Source: an uncultured Comamonas sp.
GTDB taxonomy: Bacteria > Pseudomonadota > Gammaproteobacteria > Burkholderiales > Burkholderiaceae_C
Assembly: GCA_902175065.1 (NCBI GenBank)
Contig: CABIIJ010000041.1
Span: forward strand, 1-64,000
Direction: 5' to 3'
DNA length: 64,000 bases
In this document: piece by piece, positions 44,515 through 54,434 of the stretch
How positions within the stretch are numbered: the first letter of the stretch is position 1
How the letters are laid out: each line of letters opens with the position of its first letter
The notes under the pieces: generated by a model
Told to the model about the DNA's origin: nothing
Seen by the model: only the letters and a program-made list of their open reading frames with translations
Databases searched by the model: none
Made by a program: the position numbers and the translations under genes

Positions 44515-46368
44515 TCAGGCTGCCAGCCGCTGCGCCAGTGCCTGCCGGGCCTGCTCCAGCGCGGCGGGCAGGCGCTCGCCCAGCTTGGCGAAATGCTCGG
44601 CGTGCGATTGCAGCTCCTGCGCCCAGGCGGCGCTGTCCAGGCTGGTGACGCTGGCGAACTGTTCGGCGCTGAAGTCCAGTCCCTGCCAGTGCAGGTCGCC
44701 ATGGCGCGGGGCGATGCCGAAGGCCGTCTCCTCGCCGCCCGCCTGGCCTTGCAGGCGTTGCAGCAGCCAGTGCAGCACGCGCATGTTTTCGCCGTAGCCG
44801 GGCCAGACGAACTTGCCGTCCGCCCCCTTGCGGAACCAGTTCACGCAGTAGATGCGCGGCAGGGCCGCGCCCTGGGCCTGGAGTTTTTCGCCCAGATCCA
44901 GCCAGTGCTGGAAGTAATCGCCCATGTGGTAGCCGCAGAAAGGCAGCATGGCAAACGGGTCGCGGCGCACCACGCCCTGCTGGCCGAAGGCGGCGGCCGT
45001 GGTTTCGCTGCCCATGGTGGCGGCCATGTAGACGCCTTCCACCCAGTTGCGGGCCTCGGTGGCCAACGGTACGGTGCTGGAGCGGCGCCCGCCGAAGATG
45101 AAGGCGTCGATCTGCACGCCCCGGCCATCGTCCCAGGCCGGGTCGAGCACCGGGTTGTTCGTCGCCGCCACGGTGAAACGGGCGTTGGGGTGGGCGGCCT
45201 TGGCCCCGGTTTCTTTGGCGATGGCAGGCGTCCAGTCGCGGCCCTGCCAGTCGATCAGGTGCGCGGGCAGTGCGCCGCCGTGGTCGGCTTCCAGCCCTTC
45301 CCACCAGACATCGCCGTCGTCGGTCAGCGCCACGTTGGTGAAGATCACGTCGCGGTGCAGGCTGGCCATGCAGTTGGGGTTGGTTTGCAGATTGGTGCCG
45401 GGGGCCACGCCGAAGTAGCCCGCCTCGGGGTTGATGGCCCGCAGGCTGCCGTCGGGCTGGGGCTGGATCCAGGCGATGTCGTCGCCCACGGTGGTGACGC
45501 TCCAGCCCGCAAACCCCGCAGGCGGTACCAGCATGGAAAAGTTGGTCTTGCCGCAGGCGCTGGGGAAGGCGGCGGCCACATGGTGCTTGACGCCCTGCGG
45601 GCTGGTCACGCCCAGGATGAGCATGTGCTCGGCCAGCCAGCCCTGATCCTGCCCCATCTTGGAGGCAATGCGCAGCGCCAGGCACTTTTTGCCCAGCAGG
45701 GCGTTGCCGCCGTAGCCGGAGCCATAGCTCCAGATTTCGCGCGTTTCGGGGAAGTGGACGATGTATTTCGTCGTCGGGTTGCAGGGCCAGGCGGTGGCAT
45801 CCGTTTCGCCCTCGGCCAGCGGTGCGCCCACGGTGTGCATGCAGGGGACGAAGGGGCCATCGGTCCCCAGCACGTCATATACGGCGCGGCCCATGCGCGT
45901 CATCAGCCGCATGTTTACGGCCACGTAGGCGCTGTCGGTCAGCTCCACGCCGATCTGCGCGATGGGGCTGCCCAGCGGCCCCATCGAGAAGGGAATCACG
46001 TACAGGGTGCGCCCGCGCATACAGCCGGCAAACAGCGGCTGCAAGGTGGTGCGCATGGCATCCGGGGCCATCCAGTTGTTGGTGGGGCCGGCGTCGGCCT
46101 CGTGCTCGGAGCAGATGAAAGTGCGGTCTTCCACCCGCGCCACGTCGGAAGGGTCGGTTCGCGCCAGGTAGCTGTCCGGGCGCTTGGCGGGGTTCAGGCG
46201 GGTAAACGTACCGGCATCGACCAGTTGCTGGCACAGCGCGTCGTACTCCTGCTGGCTGCCATCGCACCAATGGATGGATTGGGGCTGACAGAGGGCGACC
46301 ATATCGGCGATCCAGGCGATCAGGCCGGTGTGCTGCACATGAGGGGGGACGTTCAAATCCAAAGGCAT
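44515..46368 (-). CDS. pckG: Phosphoenolpyruvate carboxykinase (GTP)
   Basis: A 617-residue GTP-type PEPCK, converting oxaloacetate and GTP to [19 protein letters not shown] and [22 protein letters not shown] are substrate-site regions. The kinase-1a P-loop with the reactive Cys is [15 protein letters not shown]; metal binding is in VGDDIAWI, and the guanine site region contains [11 protein letters not shown]. The start at [10 protein letters not shown] has an AGGAGA ribosome-binding site; the longer frame upstream is unsupported. Confidence 0.95.
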   Translation of the reverse strand: MPLDLNVPPHVQHTGLIAWIADMVALCQPQSIHWCDGSQQEYDALCQQLVDAGTFTRLNPAKRPDSYLARTDPSDVARVEDRTFICSEHEADAGPTNNWMAPDAMRTTLQPLFAGCMRGRTLYVIPFSMGPLGSPIAQIGVELTDSAYVAVNMRLMTRMGRAVYDVLGTDGPFVPCMHTVGAPLAEGETDATAWPCNPTTKYIVHFPETREIWSYGSGYGGNALLGKKCLALRIASKMGQDQGWLAEHMLILGVTSPQGVKHHVAAAFPSACGKTNFSMLVPPAGFAGWSVTTVGDDIAWIQPQPDGSLRAINPEAGYFGVAPGTNLQTNPNCMASLHRDVIFTNVALTDDGDVWWEGLEADHGGALPAHLIDWQGRDWTPAIAKETGAKAAHPNARFTVAATNNPVLDPAWDDGRGVQIDAFIFGGRRSSTVPLATEARNWVEGVYMAATMGSETTAAAFGQQGVVRRDPFAMLPFCGYHMGDYFQHWLDLGEKLQAQGAALPRIYCVNWFRKGADGKFVWPGYGENMRVLHWLLQRLQGQAGGEETAFGIAPRHGDLHWQGLDFSAEQFASVTSLDSAAWAQELQSHAEHFAKLGERLPAALEQARQALAQRLAA

Positions 46369-46457
46369 CGTGGGAGTCTCCTGCTTCGCGTGTTTGTGTA
46401 ATAGGCTGGCGGCCATCCTAGGAAGCGGCGGGAGGGCGCACCAGCGGGCTTTCCGCA

Positions 46458-46490
46458 ATAAAAAAAAGCAGCCTGAGGATAAGCTGCTTT
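46458..46490 (-). terminator. Terminator after the flagellin gene
   Basis: The stem AAAGCAGC / GCTGCTTT, followed by a T run on the minus strand, lies 20 bases past the flagellin stop codon. Confidence 0.85.
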
Positions 46491-46509
46491 CACTTTTGGG
46501 TCAGATTGG

Positions 46510-47685
46510 CTAGCGCAACAAGGCCAGCGTCCAGCGCCCCGACTGGTTGGCCTGGGCCTGCATGGCAAAACCCATGTGCTGCAGGATCATGGCGCGGCTT
46601 TGGTTGGAGATTTCCTTGGCAAAGTTGGCATCCACCATGCGCCCCCGGGCGGCAGAGGTGTTTTCGTGCGTGATGTCGATGTTCTCGATCGCTTTCTCAA
46701 ACCGGTTCTGCACCGCCCCCAGGCTGGCGCGGGAGCTGCCGACCTTGTCGATGGCGCTGTCGATGCGCTGCAGCGCCTCCCACGCGCCGGACTGGGTGCT
46801 CAAATCCATGCCGCGCAAGCCCTGGGTCTGCCGGGCCTGGCCGCTGGCGGCAAAGTCGTTGCTGCCCGTGGCAGCGATGGCCACGTTGGTCGGGTCTTGC
46901 CCAGGATCGACGGTGGCGCGGTATTCGATGCTGCTGCCGTCCGCACCGACAAACGCGGTCACGCCCGAGGCCTCGCTGTTCTTGTTGATGGCCTGCACGA
47001 ACTGGCCCAGGGCCTCGTCCCCAGTCAGATCGCTATCCTGTTTCATTACGGAGGAATAGTTCTTGCCGTCCGCGCCGGTCACGGTCACCGTCACGTCCCC
47101 GGCGGCCAGATCGGCTTGCAGGTTGGCCTTTTTGGCTTCATCCACGGCCACCGTGGCGCTGGCGTAGGTGCTTTGCCCCAGGGCGTCCACCTGGGTGTTG
47201 GCCATGCCGCCGACAGTGACGTTGTCCCCGGCACGCGGGCCGACCTGGAAGGTGGCGGCGCTGAAGCTGCCGTCCAGCAGTTTCTGCCCGTTGAAGCTCG
47301 TGGTCTTGGCGACGCGGTCGACCTCGCCGGTGAGCTGGTCGAACTCTTTTTGCAAGGCCTGGCGGTCGGCGCTGTTCAGGGTGCCGTTGCCCGCCTGCAC
47401 GGCCAGCTCGCGCATCCGCTGCAGGCTGTCGTTGGTTTTGGACAGCGCCCCTTCGGCGGTTTGCGCCAGGGAGATGCCGTCCGACGTGTCGCGGGCCACC
47501 TGGCTCAGGCCCCGGATGTTGCCCAGAAAACGCTCGGCAATGGCCATCCCGGCGGCATCGTCCCGGGCGCTGTTGATGCGCATCCCGGACGACAGGCGCT
47601 GCATCGCCGTGGACAGCAGCTGGTTGGATTTGTAGAGGCTCGATTGCGAGAACAGCGCCAGGGTGCTGGAGTTGATGCCGGTCAT
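46510..47685 (-). CDS. fliC: Flagellin
   Basis: A 391-residue flagellin. The N-terminal D0/D1 region contains MQRLSSGMRINSARDDAAGMAIAERF and RMRELAVQAGNGTLNSADRQALQKEFDQL. The C-terminal region has LGAVQNRFEKAIENIDITHENTSAARGRMVDANFAKEISN and a shortened, altered end ANQSGRWTLALLR where QANQ-PQQVLQLLR is usual. The N-terminus MTGINSSTLALFSQSSLYKSNQ also departs from the common MAxTINTN start. An AAGGAGG ribosome-binding site supports the start. No other flagellar gene is nearby, so it may be an isolated or secondary flagellin. Confidence 0.9.
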   Translation of the reverse strand: MTGINSSTLALFSQSSLYKSNQLLSTAMQRLSSGMRINSARDDAAGMAIAERFLGNIRGLSQVARDTSDGISLAQTAEGALSKTNDSLQRMRELAVQAGNGTLNSADRQALQKEFDQLTGEVDRVAKTTSFNGQKLLDGSFSAATFQVGPRAGDNVTVGGMANTQVDALGQSTYASATVAVDEAKKANLQADLAAGDVTVTVTGADGKNYSSVMKQDSDLTGDEALGQFVQAINKNSEASGVTAFVGADGSSIEYRATVDPGQDPTNVAIAATGSNDFAASGQARQTQGLRGMDLSTQSGAWEALQRIDSAIDKVGSSRASLGAVQNRFEKAIENIDITHENTSAARGRMVDANFAKEISNQSRAMILQHMGFAMQAQANQSGRWTLALLR

Positions 47686-47826
47686 GGTGCTGCCTCCTTG
47701 TGCAGAGAAAGGGGACGCGATACCCTCGCGCCAGTGCTCAGAATTTAAGCACATTGGCACTTCTTGTCAAAACGCGGCGGCCCATCCCGGCCACGCCGGC
47801 ATGGGCAAGTTCCTACAATCGCGCCC

Positions 47827-48873
47827 ATGACTTTGCCCCGTACCCTGCCCCACTACACCCGCGCCCGGCAACTGCCCGCCCTTCTGCAACAGCGCATTGC
47901 CATTCTGGATGGCGCCATGGGCACCATGATCCAGCGCTTCAAGCTCACCGAAGCCCAGTACCGGGGCGAGCGCTTTGCCGATTTCGCCCACGACGTGAAG
48001 GGCAACAACGAGCTGCTTTCGCTCACCCGCCCGGACGTGATCCGCGACATCCACGAAGGCTATCTGGCCGCCGGGGCCGACCTGGTCGAAACCAACACCT
48101 TCGGCGCCACCAGCATCGCCCAGGACGATTACCACATGGGCCACCTGGCCTACGAGATGAACCTGGAAAGCGCCCGGCTGGCCCGCGCTGCGTGCGACAA
48201 GTTCTCCACGCCCGACCACCCACGCTTTGTTGCCGGGGCGCTTGGCCCGACGCCCAAAACCGCCAGCATCAGCCCGGACGTGAACGACCCCGGCGCCCGC
48301 AACGTCACCTTCGAGCAGTTGCGCGTGGCCTATCTGGAGCAGACCCTGGGCCTGATCGCCGGCGGCGCGGACGTGATTCTGGTCGAGACGATTTTCGACA
48401 CCCTGAACGCCAAGGCCGCACTGTTCGCCGTGGACGAAGCCTTCGAGCAAAGCGGCGAGGTGCTGCCCATCATGATCAGCGGCACGGTGACCGATGCCTC
48501 GGGCCGCATTCTTTCCGGCCAGACCGTCACCGCCTTCTGGCACAGCGTGCGCCATGCCAACCCGCTGTCGGTCGGCCTGAACTGCGCCCTGGGCGCGGCG
48601 CTGATGCGCCCCTACATCCAGGAGCTGGCCAAGGCCGCGCCGGACACCTTCATCAGCTGCTACCCCAACGCCGGCCTGCCCAACCCGATGAGCGACACCG
48701 GCTTCGACGAGACGCCGGAAGTCACCAGCCGCCTGGTGCACGAGTTCGCCGCCGAGGGGCTGGTGAACATCCTGGGCGGCTGCTGCGGCACCACGCCCGA
48801 CCACATCGGCGCAATCGCCCAGGCCGTCGCGCCCGTGCCCACGCGCAAGCTGTTTTACGGAGCGCTGGAATAA
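47827..48873 (+). CDS. metH: Methionine synthase, homocysteine-binding (zinc) domain as a separate protein
   Basis: A 348-residue protein corresponding only to the first MetH domain. [43 protein letters not shown], a first zinc Cys in [12 protein letters not shown], and the paired cysteines [13 protein letters not shown] are present. The protein stops just after [10 protein letters not shown], where full-length MetH continues into the pterin domain. The remainder ends in the first 239 bases of this window, about 47 kb away. Homocysteine S-methyltransferases of other types have no such C-terminal boundary match, so a split MetH is the best reading. Confidence 0.85.
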   Translation: MTLPRTLPHYTRARQLPALLQQRIAILDGAMGTMIQRFKLTEAQYRGERFADFAHDVKGNNELLSLTRPDVIRDIHEGYLAAGADLVETNTFGATSIAQDDYHMGHLAYEMNLESARLARAACDKFSTPDHPRFVAGALGPTPKTASISPDVNDPGARNVTFEQLRVAYLEQTLGLIAGGADVILVETIFDTLNAKAALFAVDEAFEQSGEVLPIMISGTVTDASGRILSGQTVTAFWHSVRHANPLSVGLNCALGAALMRPYIQELAKAAPDTFISCYPNAGLPNPMSDTGFDETPEVTSRLVHEFAAEGLVNILGGCCGTTPDHIGAIAQAVAPVPTRKLFYGALE

Positions 48874-48875
48874 AC

Positions 48876-48960
48876 GATAGCTGCTGTCGCTTGTCATCCA
48901 ACGATTTCAGAATGATTTTCATCTGAAATCCTTATATAAAAAGCGGGAACAGCTATCAAT
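48876..48960. repeat. Nested palindromic intergenic repeat, copy G
   Basis: Outer arms GATAGCTGCTGTCGCTT (48876-48892) and AAGCGGGAACAGCTATC (48941-48957) pair at 14 of 17. The inner arms GATTTCAGA (48903-48911) and TCTGAAATC (48922-48930) pair fully. It begins 3 bases after the split-metH stop codon. Confidence 0.85.
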
Positions 48961-48980
48961 AAACAAACCCGGAGACACCC

Positions 48981-50090
48981 ATGAAAAAAGTTTTGCAAAC
49001 CCTGCGCGTGCTGGAAATCGGCGGCCTCGGCCCCGGCCCGTTCTGCGCCATGCACCTGGCGGACCTGGGGGCGGACGTGATCTCCCTGGTGCGCCCCGGC
49101 AACGGCGGCACGCCGATCACGGGCGACCTGCTCAACCGGGGCAAGCGTTCGGTGTTCGCCGACCTCAAAGCCCCCGAGGGCCGCGATCTGGTTCTGCAAC
49201 TGATGGCCCAGGCCGACATCCTCATCGAAGGGATGCGCCCCGGCAGCATGGAGCGCCTGGGCCTGGGGCCGCAGGAATGCCACGCCATCCACCCCGCCCT
49301 GGTCTATGGCCGCATGACCGGCTGGGGCCAGAGCGGCCCGCTGGCGCACACGGCGGGGCACGATGCGAATTACGCGGCCCTCAGCGGCGCGACGTGGGGC
49401 TGCAGCCCGGCGGATGCCCGCCCCGTCGCGCCCTTCGGCGTGCTGGGCGACATCGGCGGCGGGGCGCTGTACCTGATGACGGGGCTGCTGGCCGGGGTGC
49501 TACAGGCACGCGCCACCGGCCAGGGCACCGTGGTGGATGCCGCCATCGTCGATGGCGCGGCGCACATGCTCAACCTCAACCTCAGCATGTATTCCACCGG
49601 CCTGGTGGGCGACACGCGCGACACCAGCGTACACACCACGGCGCCGTTCTACGACACCTACGTCTGCGCCGATGGCGAGCACATCGTCGTCGGCCCCATC
49701 GAGCCGCAGTTCTACCAATTGCTGCTGCAACGGCTGGGCCTGGAGGGCGACCCGGACTTCACCGGCGACCAATGGGACCGCAGCGCCTGGCCCCGGCGCC
49801 GCGCCCGGCTGGCGGCCCTGTTTCTGCAACACCCACAGGCCCACTGGCAAGCCCTGCTGGAAGGCACGGATGCCTGCCTTACCGCCGTCCTCAGCCCGCA
49901 GGCCGCGCTGCACCACCCCCATCTGCAGGCCCGTGGCGTGTACGCCGCGCCCGGCGGCACGCTGCAGGCCAGCCCGGCCCCACGCTTTGGCGCGGCGCCC
50001 TACCCCATCAACCCCAGCGGCCCCGCCGGGGCGCACACCGAGGCGCTGCTGCACACCCTGGCCCAGGGCGGCAGCGGCTGGCGGGTGTAG
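48981..50090 (+). CDS. CaiB/BaiF family CoA transferase (alpha-methylacyl-CoA racemase-like)
   Basis: A 369-residue class III CoA-transferase fold protein. LRVLEIGGLGPGPFCAMHLADLGADVI is the N-terminal motif, LNRGKRSVFADLKAPEG follows, and GHDANYAALSG contains the catalytic Asp conserved in the family. The sequence resembles the alpha-methylacyl-CoA racemase subgroup, which epimerises 2-methylacyl-CoA esters in branched fatty acid oxidation; CoA transfer is the alternative. The start has a GGAGAC ribosome-binding site. Confidence 0.85.
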   Translation: MKKVLQTLRVLEIGGLGPGPFCAMHLADLGADVISLVRPGNGGTPITGDLLNRGKRSVFADLKAPEGRDLVLQLMAQADILIEGMRPGSMERLGLGPQECHAIHPALVYGRMTGWGQSGPLAHTAGHDANYAALSGATWGCSPADARPVAPFGVLGDIGGGALYLMTGLLAGVLQARATGQGTVVDAAIVDGAAHMLNLNLSMYSTGLVGDTRDTSVHTTAPFYDTYVCADGEHIVVGPIEPQFYQLLLQRLGLEGDPDFTGDQWDRSAWPRRRARLAALFLQHPQAHWQALLEGTDACLTAVLSPQAALHHPHLQARGVYAAPGGTLQASPAPRFGAAPYPINPSGPAGAHTEALLHTLAQGGSGWRV

Positions 50091-50113
50091 GAACGTGTTC
50101 AATGTCTTTTCCC

Positions 50114-50219
50114 GCCGTCATTCCCGCGCAGGCGGGAATCCAGTAGCGGCCTTACCTGAATCGCTGCTTCGCTCGTCGCCAGCGCTGCTGCCGGACACCC
50201 GCCTGCGTGGGTGTGACGG
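50114..50219. repeat. REP-like pair of inverted hairpins
   Basis: Hairpin 50120-50139 (ATTCCCGC, loop GCAG, GCGGGAAT) and hairpin 50195-50214 (ACACCCGC, loop CTGC, GTGGGTGT) lie in opposite orientation with CCGTCA and TGACGG at the outer edges, like a two-unit BIME. They lie between the CoA-transferase and the FAD-oxidase gene. Confidence 0.65.
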
Positions 50220-50263
50220 CCGGTAAGGGTAAGTGCGAAGAGGAATTTTGAAAGAAGCCCACC

Positions 50264-51628
50264 ATGTCCCCTGATTTCGTTACCGCCCTGCGCCAGCGCT
50301 TTGCCGACCAATGTTCCACCGCCGCCGCCGTGCGTGAACAGCATGGCCGCGATGAAGGGGCGATCACCGCGCCGCCGCCCGATGCCGTGGTGTTTGCCGA
50401 AAGCACCCAGGACGTGCAGGACGCCGTGCGCCTGTGCGCCGAATACGGCGTGCCCATCGTCGCCTACGGCGCGGGCACCTCGCTGGAAGGGCATCTGCTG
50501 GCCGTGCAGGGCGGCATCAGCCTGGACGTGAGCCGCATGAACCAGGTGCTGCACGTCCATGCCGAGGACATGACGGTGACCGTGCAGCCCGGCATCCGGC
50601 GCAAGGCGCTCAATGAGGCCATCAAGGACCTGGGCCTGTTCTTTCCCATCGACCCCGGCGCGGACGCCACCCTCGGCGGCATGACCGCCACCCGCGCCAG
50701 CGGCACCAATGCCGTGCGCTACGGCACCATGCGCGAGAACGTGCTGGCGCTGCAGGCCGTCACCGCCAGCGGCGACCTCATCCGCACCGGCAACCGCGCC
50801 AAGAAAAGCGCAGCGGGCTACGACCTGACGCGCCTGCTGGTCGGCAGCGAAGGCACGCTGGGCATCTTCACCGAAATCACCCTGCGCCTGCACCCCCTGC
50901 CCGAGGCCGTGCGCGCCGCCACCTGCACCTTTGCCAGCATTGCCGATGCCGTACACACCGTGATTGAAACCATCCAACTGGGCGTGCCCATTGCGCGGGT
51001 TGAGCTGCTGGATGCCGCCACCGTGGGCATGGTCAATCGCTACAGCCAACTGAGCTTGCGCGAAGCGCCCATGCTGCTGATGGAATTTCACGGCTCCCCA
51101 GCGGGCGTGCAGGAACAGGTCGAGCAAGTGCAGGCCATTGCCGCCGAGCACCGGGCGCAAGATTTTGAATGGGCCGAAACGCCTGAAGAGCGCACCCGCT
51201 TGTTCACCGCCCGGCACAACGCCTACTTTGCCGGGGTGCAAAGCCGCCCGGGCAGCCGCTGCATCACTACCGATGCCTGCGTACCCATCTCGCGCCTGGC
51301 CGATGCGCTGCTGGAGTCGGTGCAGGACGCACAAGACAGCGCCATCCCCTTCTTCTTGGTGGGCCACGTGGGCGACGGCAACTTTCACTTTGGCTACCTG
51401 ATCGACCCCGACGACGCAGCCGAGCGCGACCGTGCCGAGCAGCTCAACCACCGCCTGGTCAGCCGCGCCATCGCCATGGACGGCACCTGCACCGGCGAGC
51501 ACGGCATAGGCATCCACAAACAAGATTTTTTGCGCGAAGAATGCGGCGACGGCGCCATTGCCATGATGCGGGCCATCAAGACCGCGCTGGATCCGCAGGG
51601 CATCCTCAACCCGGGCAAAATCTTTTAG
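50264..51628 (+). CDS. FAD-binding oxidoreductase (GlcD / D-lactate dehydrogenase type)
   Basis: A 454-residue flavoprotein. An N-terminal FAD_binding_4 domain contains VVFAESTQDVQDAVRLCAEYGVPIVAYGAGTSLEGHLL and GADATLGGMTATRASGTNAVRYG. The C-terminal FAD-oxidase domain has FFLVGHVGDGNFHFGYLID with the conserved His/Asp, and ends AIKTALDPQGILNPGKIF. Such enzymes oxidise D-lactate or glycolate (2-hydroxy acids). No glcE/glcF genes follow, which favours a single-subunit D-lactate dehydrogenase-type role. Confidence 0.9.
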   Translation: MSPDFVTALRQRFADQCSTAAAVREQHGRDEGAITAPPPDAVVFAESTQDVQDAVRLCAEYGVPIVAYGAGTSLEGHLLAVQGGISLDVSRMNQVLHVHAEDMTVTVQPGIRRKALNEAIKDLGLFFPIDPGADATLGGMTATRASGTNAVRYGTMRENVLALQAVTASGDLIRTGNRAKKSAAGYDLTRLLVGSEGTLGIFTEITLRLHPLPEAVRAATCTFASIADAVHTVIETIQLGVPIARVELLDAATVGMVNRYSQLSLREAPMLLMEFHGSPAGVQEQVEQVQAIAAEHRAQDFEWAETPEERTRLFTARHNAYFAGVQSRPGSRCITTDACVPISRLADALLESVQDAQDSAIPFFLVGHVGDGNFHFGYLIDPDDAAERDRAEQLNHRLVSRAIAMDGTCTGEHGIGIHKQDFLREECGDGAIAMMRAIKTALDPQGILNPGKIF

Positions 51629-51685
51629 AACGCGAACACGTCCTAAGGCATTATTTGTGCTGAAAAAACCACTTTTACGCACACC

Positions 51686-54364
51686 ATGATGACCTCTGTT
51701 TATTTCCCTTGGGGCAAGCTCACGCGCTCCACACAGCCGCCTGCAACCCATAGCCTGTTGGATCATATGACCGACGTTGCTGCTGTCATGGCGGTGCTGG
51801 TGTGCCAGCCGTCCATCGCCCGTGCACTGGAGCGCACTGCCGGGCGCAGCCTGCACGACAGCGACCGCGCACGCCTCACGGCGCTGGCTTTTTTGCATGA
51901 CCTTGGCAAGGCCAACGCAGGGTTTCAAGGACGCTATTGGGATAGCGAACAACGTCCTGCGGGCTGGCCCGGGTTTGCCGGGCATGGAAGCCAAGGCTGG
52001 GATTTGATCGCCCAGTGGATTGCTGGTGAACCTTGGGCGGAGCGCGTCGCAGCCGGTTTGCCACTGGATGCCATCAACAACCACTGGGGCGATGCTTGGC
52101 TACCGCTGCTGCACGCCAGCATCAGCCACCATGGTCAGCCTGTGGCCGATGAAGACAGCCGCTGGTGCTGGCAAGCGGCGCAGCACCAAGGCCAGGTGCT
52201 GTACGACCCGGCCCAGGCTTTGACTGCCATCGGCGCTGCCGTGCTGGCGCAGTACCCACAGGCCTTTGTGAGCGATGCACCAGAGTTGCCTGCCAGCGCC
52301 GCGTTTTCCCACCTGTTTGCCGGTTTGGTGCAGTTGGCCGATTGGTTGGCTTCTGACAACCGTCCTGGTTTTTTTGCCTATACGCAATCCGGAGAAGTTC
52401 GTTCAAAAACAGCCTCAACCCTTGCAGATAAAGCGCTAAAAGCTATCGGTTTAATCACGAAGGAAACATCCCAACGCCTGCAGCACACCTCCACCGACTT
52501 CGCCCAAGTCTTTGGCCTGGGCGACGAAGGGAAAGCACGGCCTATGCAAACCGCTTTGGCCGATTTATCCCTGGGGCCGGTCGTGGTGCTGGAGGCGGAA
52601 ACCGGCAGCGGCAAAACCGAGGCGGCCTTGTGGCGCTTTTTGCACTTGTGGCGCGCAGGGCTGGTGGATGCGCTGTACTTCGCCCTGCCCACGCGCGTGG
52701 CGGCAACGCAGTTGTATGAGCGGGTGCAGGCGTTTGTGCAGCGGGCTTGGGGTATTTCAGGTGGGGATATACCGGTGGTCGTGCGTGCCTTGCCAGGTTA
52801 TGCAGCTGCTGATGGGCACAGTTACCAACCGCTGCCGGGCTTTCAAGTGCTGTGGAGCGATCAGCCGGGCGATGCCCAGGCCGAGCGCCGCTGGGCCGCT
52901 GAGTCGCCCAAACGCTATCTGGCCGCACCGATCGCTGTGGGCACCATCGACCAGGCATTGCTGGCCGCCTTACAGGTAAAACATGCGCATCTGCGCCATG
53001 CACTGCTGGCACGCAGTCTGCTGGTGATTGATGAAGTTCACGCGTCAGATGCCTACATGACGCGCCTGACCGAACAACTGCTGCAAGCGCACACCGCTTG
53101 CGCTGGTCAGGCGCTGCTGCTGTCCGCCACGTTGGGGGCCGTGGCGCAATCGCGTTATCTACGCTTGGGGCAGCGCGGGCCAGCCCCATTGCCAACTCTG
53201 GAACAAGCACAGGCGCTGGCGTACCCGGCCATCAGCCATCGCCATGCCAAGGGTATGCGAGCGCACCCCGTGGAAGGCAATGCACGCCATAAAACCGTGC
53301 ATTGGGCGTTGCTTGATGCGATTGCCGATCCCCAGCGCATTGCCGCTTTGGCCGTCAATGCCGCTGCCCAAGGCGCACGCGTACTGGTGGTGCGCAACAC
53401 CGTTCCTGCTGCCATTGCCACCGTGCAGGCGGTGGAGGCACTGGCGCAGGAGCGCAGCTTGGACGTGCTGTTCAAAGTGAAAGGTGTCAGCACCCTGCAC
53501 CACAGCCGCTTCAGCCGGGCTGACCGCCCCCTGCTCGATGCGCAAGTACAGGCGCAAATGGGCAAAGAGCGGATGCCGCGCCCGGGCGATGCTGGGCTGG
53601 TGATTGTTGGTACACAAACACTAGAGCAAAGCCTGGACATTGACGCAGATTTGCTCATCACGGATCTGTGCCCCATGGATGTACTTTTGCAACGTCTGGG
53701 TCGCCTGCATCGCCACCATCGGGCGCAGCGCCCCGCAGGCTTTGAGCAGGCGCGTGCTTGGGTACTGACCCCTGCGGGGCACGATTTGGCACCCCTGCTG
53801 CAACGCCAGCAGTTTGGCCTGGGGCCAATCCGCCGCCAAGGCCAACCCATGGGTGGCGTTTATCCCGATGTGCGCGTGCTGCTGGCCACCCAAAACCTGA
53901 TCGCTGCAGCTCCCACACGCAGCATTCCGGCAGACAACCGGCTGCTGGTGGAGCAGGCTACACACCCCAACGCTTTGGATGCCATTGCACAGACGCTGGG
54001 GGCGGCTGGAGTGCGCTTTGCTCAAGAGTACGAAGGTGCGTTGGCCGCACTGAAAACAACCGCCAACCTACACACCCTGGCGTTTGAAAAAGAGTTTGGC
54101 GCGCAGTATTTCCCGCCACACAACGACATCGGCACCCGCTTAGGCGCAGCCGACCGCCTGCTGGTGTTCGAGGGGCCCGCCCCTATTGGCCCCTTCGGTC
54201 AGCCTGTGCAGCAACTGGCGCTGCGCCACCACTTGGTAGAGCCAGGCTTGCCGCCCGACACCCAACCCCAAGCCACCAGGCCCCTGGAGGGAGAGGGCTT
54301 TGATTTCAGCTTAGGTGTACGTAATTACCGCTATAGTCGTTGGGGCCTAGAGCGCCTGCCTTAA
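51686..54364 (+). CDS. cas3: CRISPR-associated helicase-nuclease Cas3 (type I-E)
   Basis: An 892-residue Cas3. An N-terminal HD nuclease domain has HSLLDHMTDVAAV, LAFLHDLGKANAGFQGRYW and a later ISHHGQPV. The helicase part has Walker A LEAETGSGKTEAALWRFLH, the DEVH box LLVIDEVHASDAY, LLLSATLG, and motif VI QRLGRLHRHHRA. It is recruited by target-bound Cascade to unwind and degrade the non-target strand. It is the first gene of the cas operon, with the rest following in the same direction; a 57-bp AT-rich gap upstream probably holds the promoter. Confidence 0.95.
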   Translation: MMTSVYFPWGKLTRSTQPPATHSLLDHMTDVAAVMAVLVCQPSIARALERTAGRSLHDSDRARLTALAFLHDLGKANAGFQGRYWDSEQRPAGWPGFAGHGSQGWDLIAQWIAGEPWAERVAAGLPLDAINNHWGDAWLPLLHASISHHGQPVADEDSRWCWQAAQHQGQVLYDPAQALTAIGAAVLAQYPQAFVSDAPELPASAAFSHLFAGLVQLADWLASDNRPGFFAYTQSGEVRSKTASTLADKALKAIGLITKETSQRLQHTSTDFAQVFGLGDEGKARPMQTALADLSLGPVVVLEAETGSGKTEAALWRFLHLWRAGLVDALYFALPTRVAATQLYERVQAFVQRAWGISGGDIPVVVRALPGYAAADGHSYQPLPGFQVLWSDQPGDAQAERRWAAESPKRYLAAPIAVGTIDQALLAALQVKHAHLRHALLARSLLVIDEVHASDAYMTRLTEQLLQAHTACAGQALLLSATLGAVAQSRYLRLGQRGPAPLPTLEQAQALAYPAISHRHAKGMRAHPVEGNARHKTVHWALLDAIADPQRIAALAVNAAAQGARVLVVRNTVPAAIATVQAVEALAQERSLDVLFKVKGVSTLHHSRFSRADRPLLDAQVQAQMGKERMPRPGDAGLVIVGTQTLEQSLDIDADLLITDLCPMDVLLQRLGRLHRHHRAQRPAGFEQARAWVLTPAGHDLAPLLQRQQFGLGPIRRQGQPMGGVYPDVRVLLATQNLIAAAPTRSIPADNRLLVEQATHPNALDAIAQTLGAAGVRFAQEYEGALAALKTTANLHTLAFEKEFGAQYFPPHNDIGTRLGAADRLLVFEGPAPIGPFGQPVQQLALRHHLVEPGLPPDTQPQATRPLEGEGFDFSLGVRNYRYSRWGLERLP

Positions 54365-54434
54365 TAAGCTCTTTTCATTTCCTCATCAACGTAAGTAGCT
54401 ATTTAATTTATAGCATAAGTACAGGAGGAGTCCC

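Noticed and set aside
47686-47826. A sigma-28 promoter for the flagellin gene
   Set aside because: A TAAA is present on the minus strand but nothing close to GCCGATAA at the right spacing.
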